The translations under genes were made by a program, and so were the position numbers. The notes under the pieces are model-generated. The model saw nothing but the letters and a program-made list of their open reading frames with translations. It made no database searches and was not told the origin of the DNA. A stretch of DNA of 64,000 bases from Azorinus chamasolen (taxonomy: Eukaryota > Mollusca > Bivalvia > Cardiida > Solecurtidae): NCBI GenBank assembly GCA_963576725.1, contig OY755240.1, positions 96,382,316 through 96,446,315 on the forward strand, read 5' to 3'. Position 1 is the first letter of the stretch. Each line of letters opens with the position of its first letter. Of this stretch, positions 34,901 through 44,387 are shown piece after piece.

Positions 34901-37900
34901 AAATTCCCTTGAAAATATTATATTAAAGAATTCAGTACATAAATAGTCATGATTTCTATTTCTTACATGAATATTGAATAGGTAATGGGTTAAGAAATCA
35001 ATGCTTAACCCATTCCCTCATAGGCTATTTTTTGATCCAACCTCTGGGGAAATCTACCAAAAAGGAGCATTGACTAGAGAAAAGGAAAATGTTAGAATTG
35101 TGTACTATTGAAACGATTGTGATAAATAGAGCATTTGCTCCACAGGAGCAAATGCTTTATTTATCACAATGGTTTCATAAAGTGATTTTTACAGTGGCGT
35201 CAAAAGGAGTCAATTTGAAGGAATGGGTTTAAAAGACACATGCTCCTTTACTAGACAATGGGCTTATACTGGTTCTGCTATACATGCAGTAAATAATGAC
35301 TTAAGAATTTTCTTCCTTCAGATGGTGAAGGGGATGGAGACGATGGCGAGAAGAAGAAACGACAGACTAGAGGTGGGAAAGGAACTGTGAAAGCTAAGAA
35401 GAAGGCAGAACCTCAAGGTATCAAGATGGGGACAGCAAAACGCGGCAAGAAGAAAACAGTTACAATTGTCATGGGACTGGCTTCCTATGGTGAGACATTA
35501 TACTTCTGCTAGGTTTAAAAGTGACTGTCTGATTAACCCTTTATATCATGAATATTCATATAAAAAATAAAGATATGAATATTAATTAGATTATTTTTTT
35601 AATGGCATATGGACACAGGAAGTTTTGGCCATAGTAGAAACTGCAGAATCACATCTGTAGTACTTCATAAGCAATATGCAAACAGAGCAGACCCCGATCT
35701 TACGGCTCCTTCAGGAGCCATCTGGTCTGGGTTTACTCGGCAAAGACGTAGAAAGGCATATTTATGGAGTAAAGGGTTAACACCTTTAGGCTGCTGAGTA
35801 AATTTGTTTTTGCAAATTTTGTCGACTTCATATAATTCATTCATTTCCTCTACAAAAATTGCCATTACAGTGTTTTCAAACAATGTCTCTATGATTTCTT
35901 CTCAACCACTTGGGTTACAGTTTCCAAATTTCTTGTGTGGATGCATTTTAGGAAGGCAGTGTTTCAAATATTGCTTAGATTTTTCTGTGACCATGACTCA
36001 GCTACCCAACAAATGCGTCCATGCTGATCAGCAGTCACCTTGAAAATAAATGAACTGATCTGACTGTGTAAGGACCATTAATAAACAGTTACACAGCATC
36101 ACTCCTATATACTGATATCAATAAATATTCCCTATTTAAGTCCACAACCAACTCAAGGTGGTGACTAGAAATGCTGAGAGCAGTTTCCAATGGGGGGCAA
36201 TCTGTTGCTTGTTTGTATCACATTTAGCTGCCAGTTGCAGTGAAGGCCCAGAAAATGATAACTCTAAATTAATCTTTCTGATGTCTATGCCCCAGTCATT
36301 TAACCATTTCCCTGTTCTATATTTAGTCCAAATTTCAATACATGGGCAAAATTGTTATAACGATACATGTATATGGAAGGAGGAACATTGTAGCCATTTT
36401 AGAAAGTAAAGAAAGAGATCGATCAAATTTCATTAGCAAACAGCAGACCCTGATCATACGGCTCCACTAGGAGCCGTCTGATCTGGGTCTCCTGTTTGCA
36501 AATGCGTGAAAAGGTGTTTACATTGAAGGAAAGGGTTAAAGAATTTGGGGCATTAGGTGTTAGTCCTGTTTGTCCTTGAAGGCTTCAGTAAATGTGTGTC
36601 TGTGGGTCATGTTTGATTTCCAATTAATAAGTCCTGTAGACACATTTGTAGTTTATTTCTCTATCTGACTGGTCATTGTGTGATTGTAGATGTATTTGTG
36701 TGAGTGAAAGTTTTTGGGGCCTGTCATTTATTAGCTTGTCTGTTTTCGAAGAAAAAAGTCAGGCTATTGTGATCACTGGGTTGATCGGCTCTAAATGATC
36801 ATCAGTGTCGATGGGCCGTAAAACACCATTCATTCATTCACTGGGTTGTAGTTGTAGGCTTTGGCGGCGGCATTGTGCAAAACTTTAATGTAGCTGATTA
36901 ATCAAAAAGTATAAGAGGTATCAACATGAAACTTCATAGGTTGGTAGATCTCTTTAAGAAGAAGTGTATGCAGTGGACAAGCACCAAATGAGATGACCGT
37001 TGGCTCTGCACACAGCTCTTGTCCTTGAATCATAGATGTTACAACAGATTACATGTAGGAGTAATCTGGACTTGAAATATTTAACCCTTTCCCTCATATA
37101 AACGTGTTTTCACACATTTGCAAACAGAGTATACCCAGATCAGACGGCTCCTAAAGGAGCCGTCTGATCAGGTCTGCTCTGTTTGCTAATAAAATTTGAT
37201 AGATGTTTCTTTGCTTTCTAAAATGTCTACAATGTTCCACCTTCCATATTTCTTTATAACTATTTTGTTAATGAATATTCAGTAGGTATTGAAATTTGGT
37301 CAAAATATAGGACAGGGAATGGGTTAAATATGGTTTTAGCCGTTTATTCACATATTATTGTTACAGTATACACTATCTTATACTCTTCAGAAATCAACCT
37401 GAAGGACGCCAGCAAGTTCTTTTCCAACAAGTTTTCATGCGGCTGTTCAATTCAAGGTGAAGATGAACTTGTTATACAAGGGGACGTGAAAGATGATCTG
37501 TTTGATATTCTTCCTGAGAAATGGAAAGTGGTGAGTGGTGCTACGTTATTATCCTCGTTACACTTTAAGCAATTATTGTATGTGCTAGTTCTTTGAATTA
37601 GCCTTTTGTTTTGCATTTTTTATAGAAAAAAGTATTACATAATCACTGTCTAACAGTTTGGATCTAATTTCGATGCATTGTCACTCGATGTTTAATCAGG
37701 ATTTTCAAACAGCAAAAATATCTTAAAATGCTATCAGGGCTGTTCCAGGAAAAAAGGCCAGGGGGGGTCGGAACGGCGATGAATTAAATTTGTGTGGGTG
37801 GGGGGTAATAAAGAATTAAATTTGTGTTGGTTGGGGCGATTTTTTCAATTGTAATTGTGTTGTATCGGGGGTTATTGAATATTTCAATTCGGAGGGGGGG

Positions 37901-40900
37901 GGGGGCATTAAGCACGGTAATTCTGTTTAAAATTTCCCAAATAAGAAAAAATCGTCGCCGATATTCTTTCCCGTTTTCAAGTAAATCCACGTTAATAACG
38001 TTTATCACGTCAACAGCGAGATTTCGGTTTGGCTAATCGAATAACGAGACTCTTGTCCTACATCCAATCAAAACGCTCGTATTATCGAATGTTTGTTCAA
38101 CAAATCCAATATGGCGTCCGTTTATGAAATTCGGTATATGTACCTGCCAATTAATGTGAATATAAGACGAAATTGAAAAGCACAGACCGAGATTACGATA
38201 AGAGTGTGAAAAATAAGTTCAGCCCAAGATGGCTAGAGTAGGAAATGACGTTGACATTTAGTAAAGAAACAAGAAAAGTGATAGTTGGCGATTTCGTGAA
38301 AGTGAAAGTAAACCTTCCCGGGAGAGAGAGTTCCTTGTTTAATACTGTAAACAAACAAATTAATTACGGAAACCGCGGCTGTGTAGACTTTGAGAACCAT
38401 CTGAAAACCGCTAGACATGTCCAGTTATTGAAACACCGTGTTCAAGTCACAGGTAAAACCCTGTAATATTGAGTATTCACCAGAAATTTGTGTCCGTCAA
38501 TATTGCTTTGTTAAAGGAACTAGTCAACATGTACCGATTCAGAAAAATTATAAACTAGCTTAATGAATTAGAACTGAAGATGGTAACCAGTGTTTGGGTT
38601 ACAATTTATAAATTAATTCCATTAGCTGATTTTTTCCTTCTCTTCTTTAGTTAGTCAATAATGTCAAACAAGAGTTCTTCTTTAAAAAAAACAACATTAT
38701 TTGTTTGAGATGGCACCTGTGTATGAAGACATTTTTAGTAATAGTCAGACCAGACATTTGCCTTATAAAGTAACACTCAGGAATGTGTGAAAGTCTGAAT
38801 GGAAATAATTTCTATAAAAAATGAATTAGCCAGTTTAGGTTCTTATAAAGATTTTAAAACAGAAAGAGAAGGGTAAAAAATATTCACTTTCTAAAAAAAA
38901 AAAGATTGACATTTTCATAGCCCGAGGTCATAAAATGGGAAGGTGATATCCTAGACTTAAGACAACTACTAGTACTACTACCCAATCCTACTTAGGAAGT
39001 GATCCTACAAATGATCAAGAATGAAAGTTATAAATGTAGACATAGAGTGGGAATTACCACTGAGTGACAACCATGCAGACTATGTTTACATGTAAAAGTT
39101 TAAGATCTGCCTGATGAGACCCAAAGATGTTATGGACATAAATAATTATCAGAAATAATAATAAACAAACATGAATTGTTTTATCTCTGGAACATATGAA
39201 AAGAATTTTTTTTTTATCATTTATCAAGTTGCACTTTAGAAAGTGCTCTAATTTTCATTAGTGCGTCCCTACCATGTTGAAAGTCTAACTAGAGCACTGT
39301 AATGGTATGGATATGCATAGCTTGCTAATTATAATATGGTTAGGTATATAAATGTTTGTTTGTGAAATGGTACCAGTATTTATCAAACATAATTATCTAG
39401 CAGAAGATTTTGTCTTCTCATATTCCTTTGTGTCAATAAAATCTACCTGTCCAAAAGTCGAATCTACCTGGCAAATCTCCTAAATCTACCTGACATGCTT
39501 TAGCATTTTTTGCTTCATTTATTTGTCAGGTATACATAAATTTACATCATTTAGTAAGAACTTTTAAAAAAAATCTCACCGTTGAAGGCGGGAGGGGACA
39601 CCCCTCCCATACCCACCCCAAGACGCAACTCGCCTTCTGAAAATCCTGGGGAGAACCCTGTGGTTTATAATGACAAAAAGAGTGAGTTTGAATGTAAATA
39701 TGATTAGAAATTGTGACTATAAATGTGTATAAAAAGGTGAACTATGTCTAGTAAGTTAACTAATTGTTAAGTGTTATAATACCATGCTGACTTTTAAATC
39801 AAATTTCATATCTTTAACGTGTGAGTTTTAATTGCTTGTGTTTTACAATAATTTAATCTGGTAATATTGAATAGATCCAGGATAAACTGAATGTAAATTG
39901 TATGGACATGCACTGCAACCAGTTTGTTTGCTTTCCAGACAAATTGGCAAACTAAAGATGGTGGTGGTAATTTGCAAGCAGTGTAGATCAGATCAGATTT
40001 TCATTGCACCAGCTGATCTAGGTCAACACTGTAACAATCTCTTGTGATTTGATTTCTGTATATAGTTATACCGATAAAAGAAATTTAGTAATCATGTAAT
40101 TCAATGTAATGTGATTGTCTTAATATTCAATTGCTGCCTTACAAGTAGTCAACACAGGAAAATTAAATTTCACAGATTGTACCAACAGTGGCTATCAAGA
40201 AGTGGTTAGATATAAAGTTATCAACAGTCATGGCTCATATTTGTCTGCTATGTTCTTACACCTTAGAAAGGTTAAATTTAATGATCATATAATTGAACAT
40301 CTTGTGTCAAGGTTAAAGATGTTTATATACTAGGAATGGGGAAAAAAGCATTCCACACTAGAAACAAGATGGCAAATAGTTTATTGTTTCAGCATGCCAA
40401 TGTAATGTGTACAAACACAACAAAAAGTAGATGATTTCAATATTTAGCACATGGCTTGGAGCTCTCGGCCAATCAGATGCCTCAAATAGTGTCGACTATA
40501 TCGTTTAGTTCGACTCTTTTTGAAAAAACCATGGACTAACTAACAAACTGTTTATTTAGTCAATGGTTCCTGTCAACCAATCATTATAATGTTTTTTTGA
40601 CGTCACATCCTATGCTTTCACGTGATATTTCACCCCAATGCATCGTAGCCTTGATCAGCTGGTTACACTGAAATACAGTAAAACTTAGGTTAATCGACAA
40701 TTAAGGGAAATGAATATGCAATTTTAAATACAGGTGACAGTTTAATGCATTACTAAAGGTATGCAGAAAGCTCCTATTTTGAGCGTTATGTGTTACATTT
40801 AACCTGCATTCAAGCATAAAAAGTTGTCTTTAAAAAGCGGCACAATGCATAGCATATTTTATTGACCATTGTACATAGGTTTTATTGTATACAATCTAAT

Positions 40901-42155
40901 CAATGCGTGAAAAGTTGAAAACAATCTTTATTAAAAAAATTTAAACAAAAGAGGATAATAAAAATCTTAATAAAATGATCTAGCTCTAGATCGAATTAAT
41001 TCAATATTTAAAAGTAACTTTTATTTCAAATGCATCATATTGAAATTGAAATTATCGTTGAATATTTAAAATTATCGTTGAATATTTAATTGTACACAAT
41101 TTTAAAATCTTGCCGTTAAATTTCCAGCTTTGTTGTTTTTCCTTCCTCTTCTTCCAAGATGTTAATGGATTCAGGCGCAATCATGGTTTTCGGTCTTGTG
41201 CGAAGAGAAGTGAGGGAAAATCAGCACGCGCCCGATGACGTTAAATTGCGAATTTGATGACGTTTATTTCTTGTTTTTCCTCGAGCCCAAGCTATGCCCC
41301 CTCGAACTAAATCGTTTAGTCACGCTCAACCATGGTCTAACCTATACATAAACAATATATGCTGTCAATATGATTTCCATTCAGAAAACAGCACATTCAT
41401 AGTAAAACTTGTCAAGCTTTGAGTGGTAAAGAAATCTAGAAAGTACTATTGAATCGGAAATTTCAGTTTTCTTGGTGGTGGGTGGCAAGTTAAATATAAA
41501 TCTAGTGGTTGTGGGTATCTGACTTATCTTAATTCTCTCGTTTGGGGGGGTAAAAAAAATAAAATTGTGTTGGTGGTACCCCTATTTTTGGCTGGCGTTC
41601 CTACCCCCCCAGGCCTTTTTTCCTGGAACAGCCCTCAGCCAAATTTGTCCCTACCTGTGCAAATAGAGTGGGTCCAGATGAGGTGCAGATTAACCCATTA
41701 CCTCATTGGCCATTTTGAATAAATCTACCGAAAAAGGAGCATTTACTAACAAAAAGATAAATTTTAGAATTGCATAGTTTTGAAACCATTGTGATAAATA
41801 GAACATTTGCTCCAATGGAGCTAATTCTCTATTTATTACAATGATTTCATAAGTGACTTTTACAGAGGCGTCAAAAGACGTCAATATGAGGGAATATGTC
41901 AACTTCAAAGGATCTAAACTCTGACCCCCAGTTTTGAAGGATAAATTAGCTTTCAGTATTTTAGCATATGACGGTATTTAGCAGACGACAGTTACTTAGT
42001 ATGCAAACTCTTGGGGTCAAACCAATTAACCAGTAGGAGTCATCTAATGAGGGTCTTCTTTTCTAGCCTAAATGATTTCATATTGAATTCTTTTTACATT
42101 TCTCTTTCAGATAAATGAGGATGACATAGATGATATTGGAGAAATCAAGAAATGA
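28857..42155 (+). CDS. DENR: Density-regulated protein, translation reinitiation factor
   Basis: Six coding exons (28857-28962, 30888-30907, 33344-33434, 35322-35489, 37391-37530, 42111-42155) join in phase to 189 residues; human DENR has 198. The N-terminal zinc-binding part has Cys at 34, 37, 44 and 53, the spacing I recall for human DENR. Residues about 73-110 are an acidic then Lys/Arg-rich linker. Residues about 111-189 are the SUI1/eIF1-like domain (ITIVMGLASYE-like core: TVTIVMGLASYEINLKDASK; then FSCGCSIQGEDELVIQGD), ending DDIDDIGEIKK. DENR pairs with MCTS1 on the 40S ribosome, ejecting deacylated tRNA after termination and promoting reinitiation downstream of short upstream frames. 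An acceptor at 28844 before the ATG shows a 5' untranslated exon that I could not locate. Identification is firm. Confidence 0.95.
29465..29864 (-). mobile_element. Tc1/mariner-like deletion derivative
   Basis: Inverted repeats of about 40 bp (CACTGAAC..CAAAATAAA...CAACG and complement) flanked by TA on both sides (29463-29464, 29865-29866), as expected for Tc1/mariner insertion. 400 bp long, with only the C-terminal transposase part left. Confidence 0.88.
29645..29773 (-). pseudogene. Tc1-like transposase, C-terminal 42 codons
   Basis: Reads ALRQALIQEWNNIPR ... ACIQANRGYTRY then TGA. This matches the end of the Tc1/mariner catalytic region (a QEWNxIP motif and a GGHTRY-like terminus). All upstream catalytic sequence is missing. 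Confidence 0.85.
30184..30455. mobile_element. MITE-A copy
   Basis: Left end decayed (GATCCTTTTCTCCATGG); palindrome clean; ends GGAAAAGGGTTAA. In DENR intron 1. Confidence 0.75.
30597..30645. mobile_element. MITE-B hairpin, short
   Basis: TCAAACAGTTTGGATCC and GGACCCAAACTGCA with almost no loop. Confidence 0.7.
30888..30907 (+). CDS. DENR: DENR microexon
   Basis: Only 20 bp (AATGCAGCATGCCAATTGAG) between TTTCAG and GTAAGT. Encodes the end of residue 36 through residue 42, including zinc ligand Cys37. Skipping it would shift the frame. Confidence 0.9.
31448..31660. mobile_element. MITE-A copy
   Basis: TTAATCTTTTACTCCAT to GGGAAAGGGTTAA, with the first part shortened. In the DENR intron after the microexon. 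Confidence 0.8.
31706..33233. mobile_element. MITE-A copy split by a Helentron-like element
   Basis: Left part 31706-31783 (CTAACCCTTTCCTTCAT, then GACCCAGATCAGACGGCTCC). Right part from about 33166 to 33233 (ATTATTCATGATGTCATTAT, ending AGGGTTAA). Confidence 0.8.
31784..33165 (+). mobile_element. Helentron-associated / pearl-like element
   Basis: 5' end is the hairpin TAGCTCACCTGGCAC ... GTGCCAAGGTGAGCT, followed by GTCGTG-type short repeats. The core is about eight tandem units of roughly 120-155 bp with TTTGGTATGTAGCATGATCT, TTCAAATTATGACCCC and AATGGCCCCGCCC. The 3' end GGTGAGCG is followed by the hairpin GGGCCATCATGGCCC and TCTTG. No protein coding. A related family member is at 61039-62503. 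Confidence 0.8.
33344..33434 (+). CDS. DENR: DENR, third coding exon
   Basis: 91 bp, residues 43-72 with Cys44 and Cys53. Acceptor TTTCCAG, donor AAAG|GTAAAA. The 3' half and donor are duplicated in the following intron. Confidence 0.92.
33435..33530 (+). repeat. Duplicated exon-intron boundary
   Basis: GAGTGCAACCTG through AAAGGTAAAAGTATTAACT (exon end plus intron start, about 60 bp) is repeated at about 33450-33510. A third partial copy begins CCAACCTGTGAGAGAATT at 33514. The second copy includes a donor identical to the real one. Confidence 0.9.
33531..34085 (+). mobile_element. Hairpin-ended repeat
   Basis: Starts with a hairpin (TAGCTTGACTATTTG / AATAGTGGAGCT). Two decayed units of about 170 bp share TTTGGAATAAAGCTTTGAAA-like and ACAGAATTATGGCCCTTTTT-like motifs. 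Ends with ACTGTCCGGTGACAG and CTCTTG. Same structural class as the Helentron-associated elements. In a DENR intron. Confidence 0.65.
34099..34165. mobile_element. MITE-B hairpin, decayed
   Basis: GCAAACAGTTTGGATGCAGA ... GGCATCTCATCAAACTG. Confidence 0.6.
34196..34411. mobile_element. MITE-A copy, decayed
   Basis: Shortened palindrome (GTAGATCCAGATCAGACCAG); right end ATTGATCAGGTAGAGGGTTA. Confidence 0.65.
34544..34733. mobile_element. MITE-C copy, full length
   Basis: CAGAGCTACAGATAA at the left and TTATCTGGAGCTCTG at the right, with central inverted arms around CCCTATACTGTGACC. Confidence 0.8.
34746..34993. mobile_element. MITE-A copy
   Basis: CTAACCCATTTCCACAT to GGTAATGGGTTAA with a diverged palindrome. 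Confidence 0.75.
35005..35232. mobile_element. MITE-D copy
   Basis: TTAACCCATTCCCTCAT at the left and GGAATGGGTTTAA at the right, with a central palindrome GTGATAAATAGAGCATTTGC and its complement. The second copy is at 41690-41901. Confidence 0.8.
35322..35489 (+). CDS. DENR: DENR, fourth coding exon
   Basis: 168 bp, residues 73-128: Gly/Asp/Glu stretch, Lys-rich linker, start of the SUI1 domain. Acceptor CCTTCAG, donor TATG|GTGAGA. Confidence 0.93.
35533..35780. mobile_element. MITE-A copy
   Basis: TTAACCCTTTATATCATG to GGAGTAAAGGGTTAA, starting 43 bp after DENR coding exon 4. Confidence 0.85.
36415..36539. mobile_element. MITE-A copy, right half
   Basis: Central palindrome (CATACGGCTCC / GGAGCCGTCTGATC) and GGAAAGGGTTAA end; no left end. 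Confidence 0.7.
36720..37025 (+). repeat. Decayed SINE- or hairpin-type repeat
   Basis: Contains TCGATGGGCCGTAAAACACC followed by ATTCATTCATTCA, a tail type seen in invertebrate SINEs. The segment to 37025 ends CACACAGCTCTTG like the repeat at 33531-34085. Probably two nested elements; no gene. Confidence 0.45.
37081..37327. mobile_element. MITE-A copy
   Basis: TTAACCCTTTCCCTCAT to GGGAATGGGTTAA; clean palindrome. Ends 63 bp before DENR coding exon 5. Confidence 0.85.
37391..37530 (+). CDS. DENR: DENR, fifth coding exon
   Basis: 140 bp, residues 129-175, body of the SUI1 domain. Acceptor CTCTTCAG, donor GTG|GTGAGT, chosen because it gives the same C-terminal length as human DENR. Confidence 0.92.
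37736..41635. mobile_element. 3.9-kb TIR element in the last DENR intron
   Basis: Inverted termini of about 32 bp (AGGGCTGTTCCAGGAAAAAA, then GGCC and a G run; complement at 41604-41635), with one mismatch seen. Inside are a decayed zinc-finger-like exon (38245-38460), a block of AAATCTACCTG motifs (39440-39500) and an inner inverted pair (CCATGGACTAAC near 40530 and CCATGGTCTAAC near 41330). No intact transposase. Target duplication not clear. Confidence 0.75.
38245..38460 (+). pseudogene. Degenerate zinc-finger-like first exon of a transposon
   Basis: Open from ATG at 38245 to TAA at 38464, with a good donor CACAG|GTAAAA near 38452. The segment NKQINYGNRGCVDFENHLKT followed by ARH has the C-terminal half of a BED/C2H2-like finger (H-x5-H). 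The two positions where the Cys pair would lie hold Phe and Val. Inferred to be a decayed DNA-binding exon of the surrounding element's transposase. The family assignment is tentative. Confidence 0.4.
41690..41901. mobile_element. MITE-D copy
   Basis: TTAACCCATTACCTCAT start and a central palindrome around TTTGCTCC. Right end GGGAATATGTCAA. Confidence 0.75.
42111..42155 (+). CDS. DENR: DENR, last coding exon
   Basis: Residues 176-189 and TGA at 42153-42155. Acceptor TCTCTTTCAG. Confidence 0.93.
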   Translation: MNEDDIDDIGEIKK

Positions 42156-42203
42156 ACTGTATAGCAGTTAGTCTGATATCATATGTATTTATCTGTTTAC
42201 AGC

Positions 42204-42209
42204 AATAAA
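42204..42209 (+). terminator. DENR polyadenylation signal
   Basis: AATAAA 49 bp after the stop codon. A short 3' UTR is expected. Confidence 0.8.
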
Positions 42210-42419
42210 ATGTTCAAAACATTGACATAAATTAGTTGTGTCTCTAATTCCTTGGTACAGGTTCATAAGACTTTACAGTAGAAATTCTCTTTCCTTTGTA
42301 CACGTCCAAATGGCAACCACTTCATAGGTTCATAAGACTCTCTATCCCGTCTGCCACTAACAAAATATAGTCTGCTTTAGGCTTCAAGGTGAAGTTTTCT
42401 GTACAGATTCATAATCAGA

Positions 42420-42527
42420 GTCAAACAGTTTGAATCCTGATGATACGGCAATTTTCCGGCATCTCATCTGGATCCAAACTGTTTTCGTAGAGAATCGCAA
42501 AAACACCACTAGCATGCAAATCGTTAA
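42420..42527. mobile_element. MITE-B copy
   Basis: GTCAAACAGTTTGAATCCTG and GGATCCAAACTGTTTTCG, tail ending GCAAATCGTTAA. Lies just after DENR. Confidence 0.8.
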
Positions 42528-43677
42528 CCGAATATCCATAGCAGTAATAATGATTTCATGATTATTATGTCTTCCCCCATATTTATATGGGGGAGACATA
42601 TTGTTTTCGTGAGAGTTGTCTGTCTGTCCGTCACACTTTTTGTCCGGACGATAACTTCAATATGCCTGATGCCAGTTGATTGAAACTTCATATTTGGAAA
42701 GAGCATAATGAGAGGAAGTGTCATGCACAAGGTCCATAACTCTGGCTTCACTAATATAGGAGTTACTGCCCCTTGTAAAAAAAACAACAACACTTTTTTG
42801 TCCGGATGATAACTCCTATATGGCTCATGCCATTGGATTGAAACTTCGTATATGGAAAGGTCATGACGAGAGGAAGTCTAATGCACAAGGTCCATAACTC
42901 TGGCTTCACTAATATTTGAGTTATTGCCCTTGTAAAAAAAAAATCACATTTTTTTGTCAGGACGATAACTCCTATATGGCACATGCCATTGGAGTGAAAC
43001 TTCATACATGGAAAGGTCATGAAAAGAGAAAGTGTCATGCATAAGATCCTTAACTCGGGCTTCAATAAATTTAGAGTTATTGCCCCTTGTACATTTGTTT
43101 AATGCTTTCTTGTCAGGACGATAACACCTACATGGCTCTTGCCATCGTATTGAAACTTCATACATGAACATGATGAGAGAAAGTGTCATGAGCAAGGGCC
43201 ATAACTCTGGCTTCAATACTTTTGGAGTTATTGCCCTTTGTTAGATTTTTTGGCCGATCAATAACTCCTGTTCGACTGATGCAATTGGAATGACATTTGA
43301 TTTATGGAAAGGGCATGATGAAAGTAAGTGTCATGCACAAGGGCCATAACTCTGGTATCAATATTTTTGGAATTATTAGCTGTTATCATTTTCTTCTTGA
43401 AAAATGTGGTGTGGAAAGCGCATAATGAGGGGAAGTATCATTCATCAAGTCCATAACATTTTTTGTAATTTCCCTTTACATATTGTTTTTATTAGAGGGG
43501 AGACATCCGTTTTTGTGACAAAAACCTCTAGTTAATTTATGGAAATTATATCCATGGCAGAAACTGCTGAATCGGATCTATATTATTCTATAAGCAAACA
43601 AAACAGACCCTGATCAGACAGCGTCTGATCTGGGTGTACTCTGTTTGCAAAGGCATATTAATGGAGTTAATGGTTAA
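42524..43677. mobile_element. MITE-A copy split by a pearl-like element
   Basis: Left part 42524-42565 (TTAACCGAATATCCATAG, GATTTCATGATTAT). Right part 43532-43677 (AATTTATGGAAATTATATCC, palindrome, GGAGTTAATGGTTAA). Confidence 0.8.
42566..43531 (-). mobile_element. Pearl / Helentron-associated-like element, copy 2
   Basis: Inverted relative of 3888-5035. The hairpin TATGTCTTCCCCC / GGGGGAGACATA at 42566-42600 is the right end, GTCTGTCTGTCCGT follows, then about six units with AAGGTCCATAACTCTGGCTT. The other end is TTTTTGTGACAAAAACCTCTAG. Short open frames are repeat artefacts. Confidence 0.8.
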
Positions 43678-43764
43678 AGTGGCTACATGATAAACCAGGA
43701 AGTCTTGGTGCTTAGTGCAGAGCTTTCTGTATTTCTTTCATCCTGCATTAAGCTTCCACCTGTC

Positions 43765-43966
43765 TTAACCATTTCCACCATTTATATGCCTTTCTATACC
43801 TTTGCAAACAGTAGACCCAGAGCAGACTGCTCCCGTAAGAGCTTATGAAATAATAAAGACATGATTCTACAGCTTCTACTATGGCCAAAAATTCCTGTAA
43901 AATTTAACCTAATATTCATGATGTCTATTTCTTAATGAGTATTCTATTCATTGAGTTAAGAGTTAA
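43765..43966. mobile_element. MITE-A copy, shortened
   Basis: TTAACCATTTCCACCAT to GAGTTAAGAGTTAA; right palindrome arm deleted. Confidence 0.65.
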
Positions 43967-44065
43967 AAACCCAACAATCCGACAATATTTGAGTAATTGC
44001 TTTGAGAAAGGTCACTTTAGGAATTAGCAAACTGGAAAAACAGACACCATGTCAGAAAAGCAGCC

Positions 44066-44246
44066 TTAACCCTTTCCGTCATATAACCTTTTAACACATT
44101 TGCAAACAGTAGACCCTGATCAGACGGCTCAATGAATACTCGAAGCAAAAAATTCCTCTCGAAAAGTTTACTTTGCAATAATTCAGCTATTAATTGATAT
44201 TCATGATGTTATTTCTTACATGAATATTAAAAAGGGAAAGGGTTAA
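44066..44246. mobile_element. MITE-A copy, shortened
   Basis: TTAACCCTTTCCGTCAT to GGGAAAGGGTTAA; right palindrome arm deleted. Confidence 0.7.
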
Positions 44247-44387
44247 AGTAGATGGAAGTTTAATGCAGAAGAATGAAAATTTATACAGAAAGCTCCAATC
44301 CTGTATTAAGCTACTGTTACACTTGCCTTTACCCTTTTCCTGTTGAATATTCATGTAAGAATTAATGACATCATAAATACTAGAATT

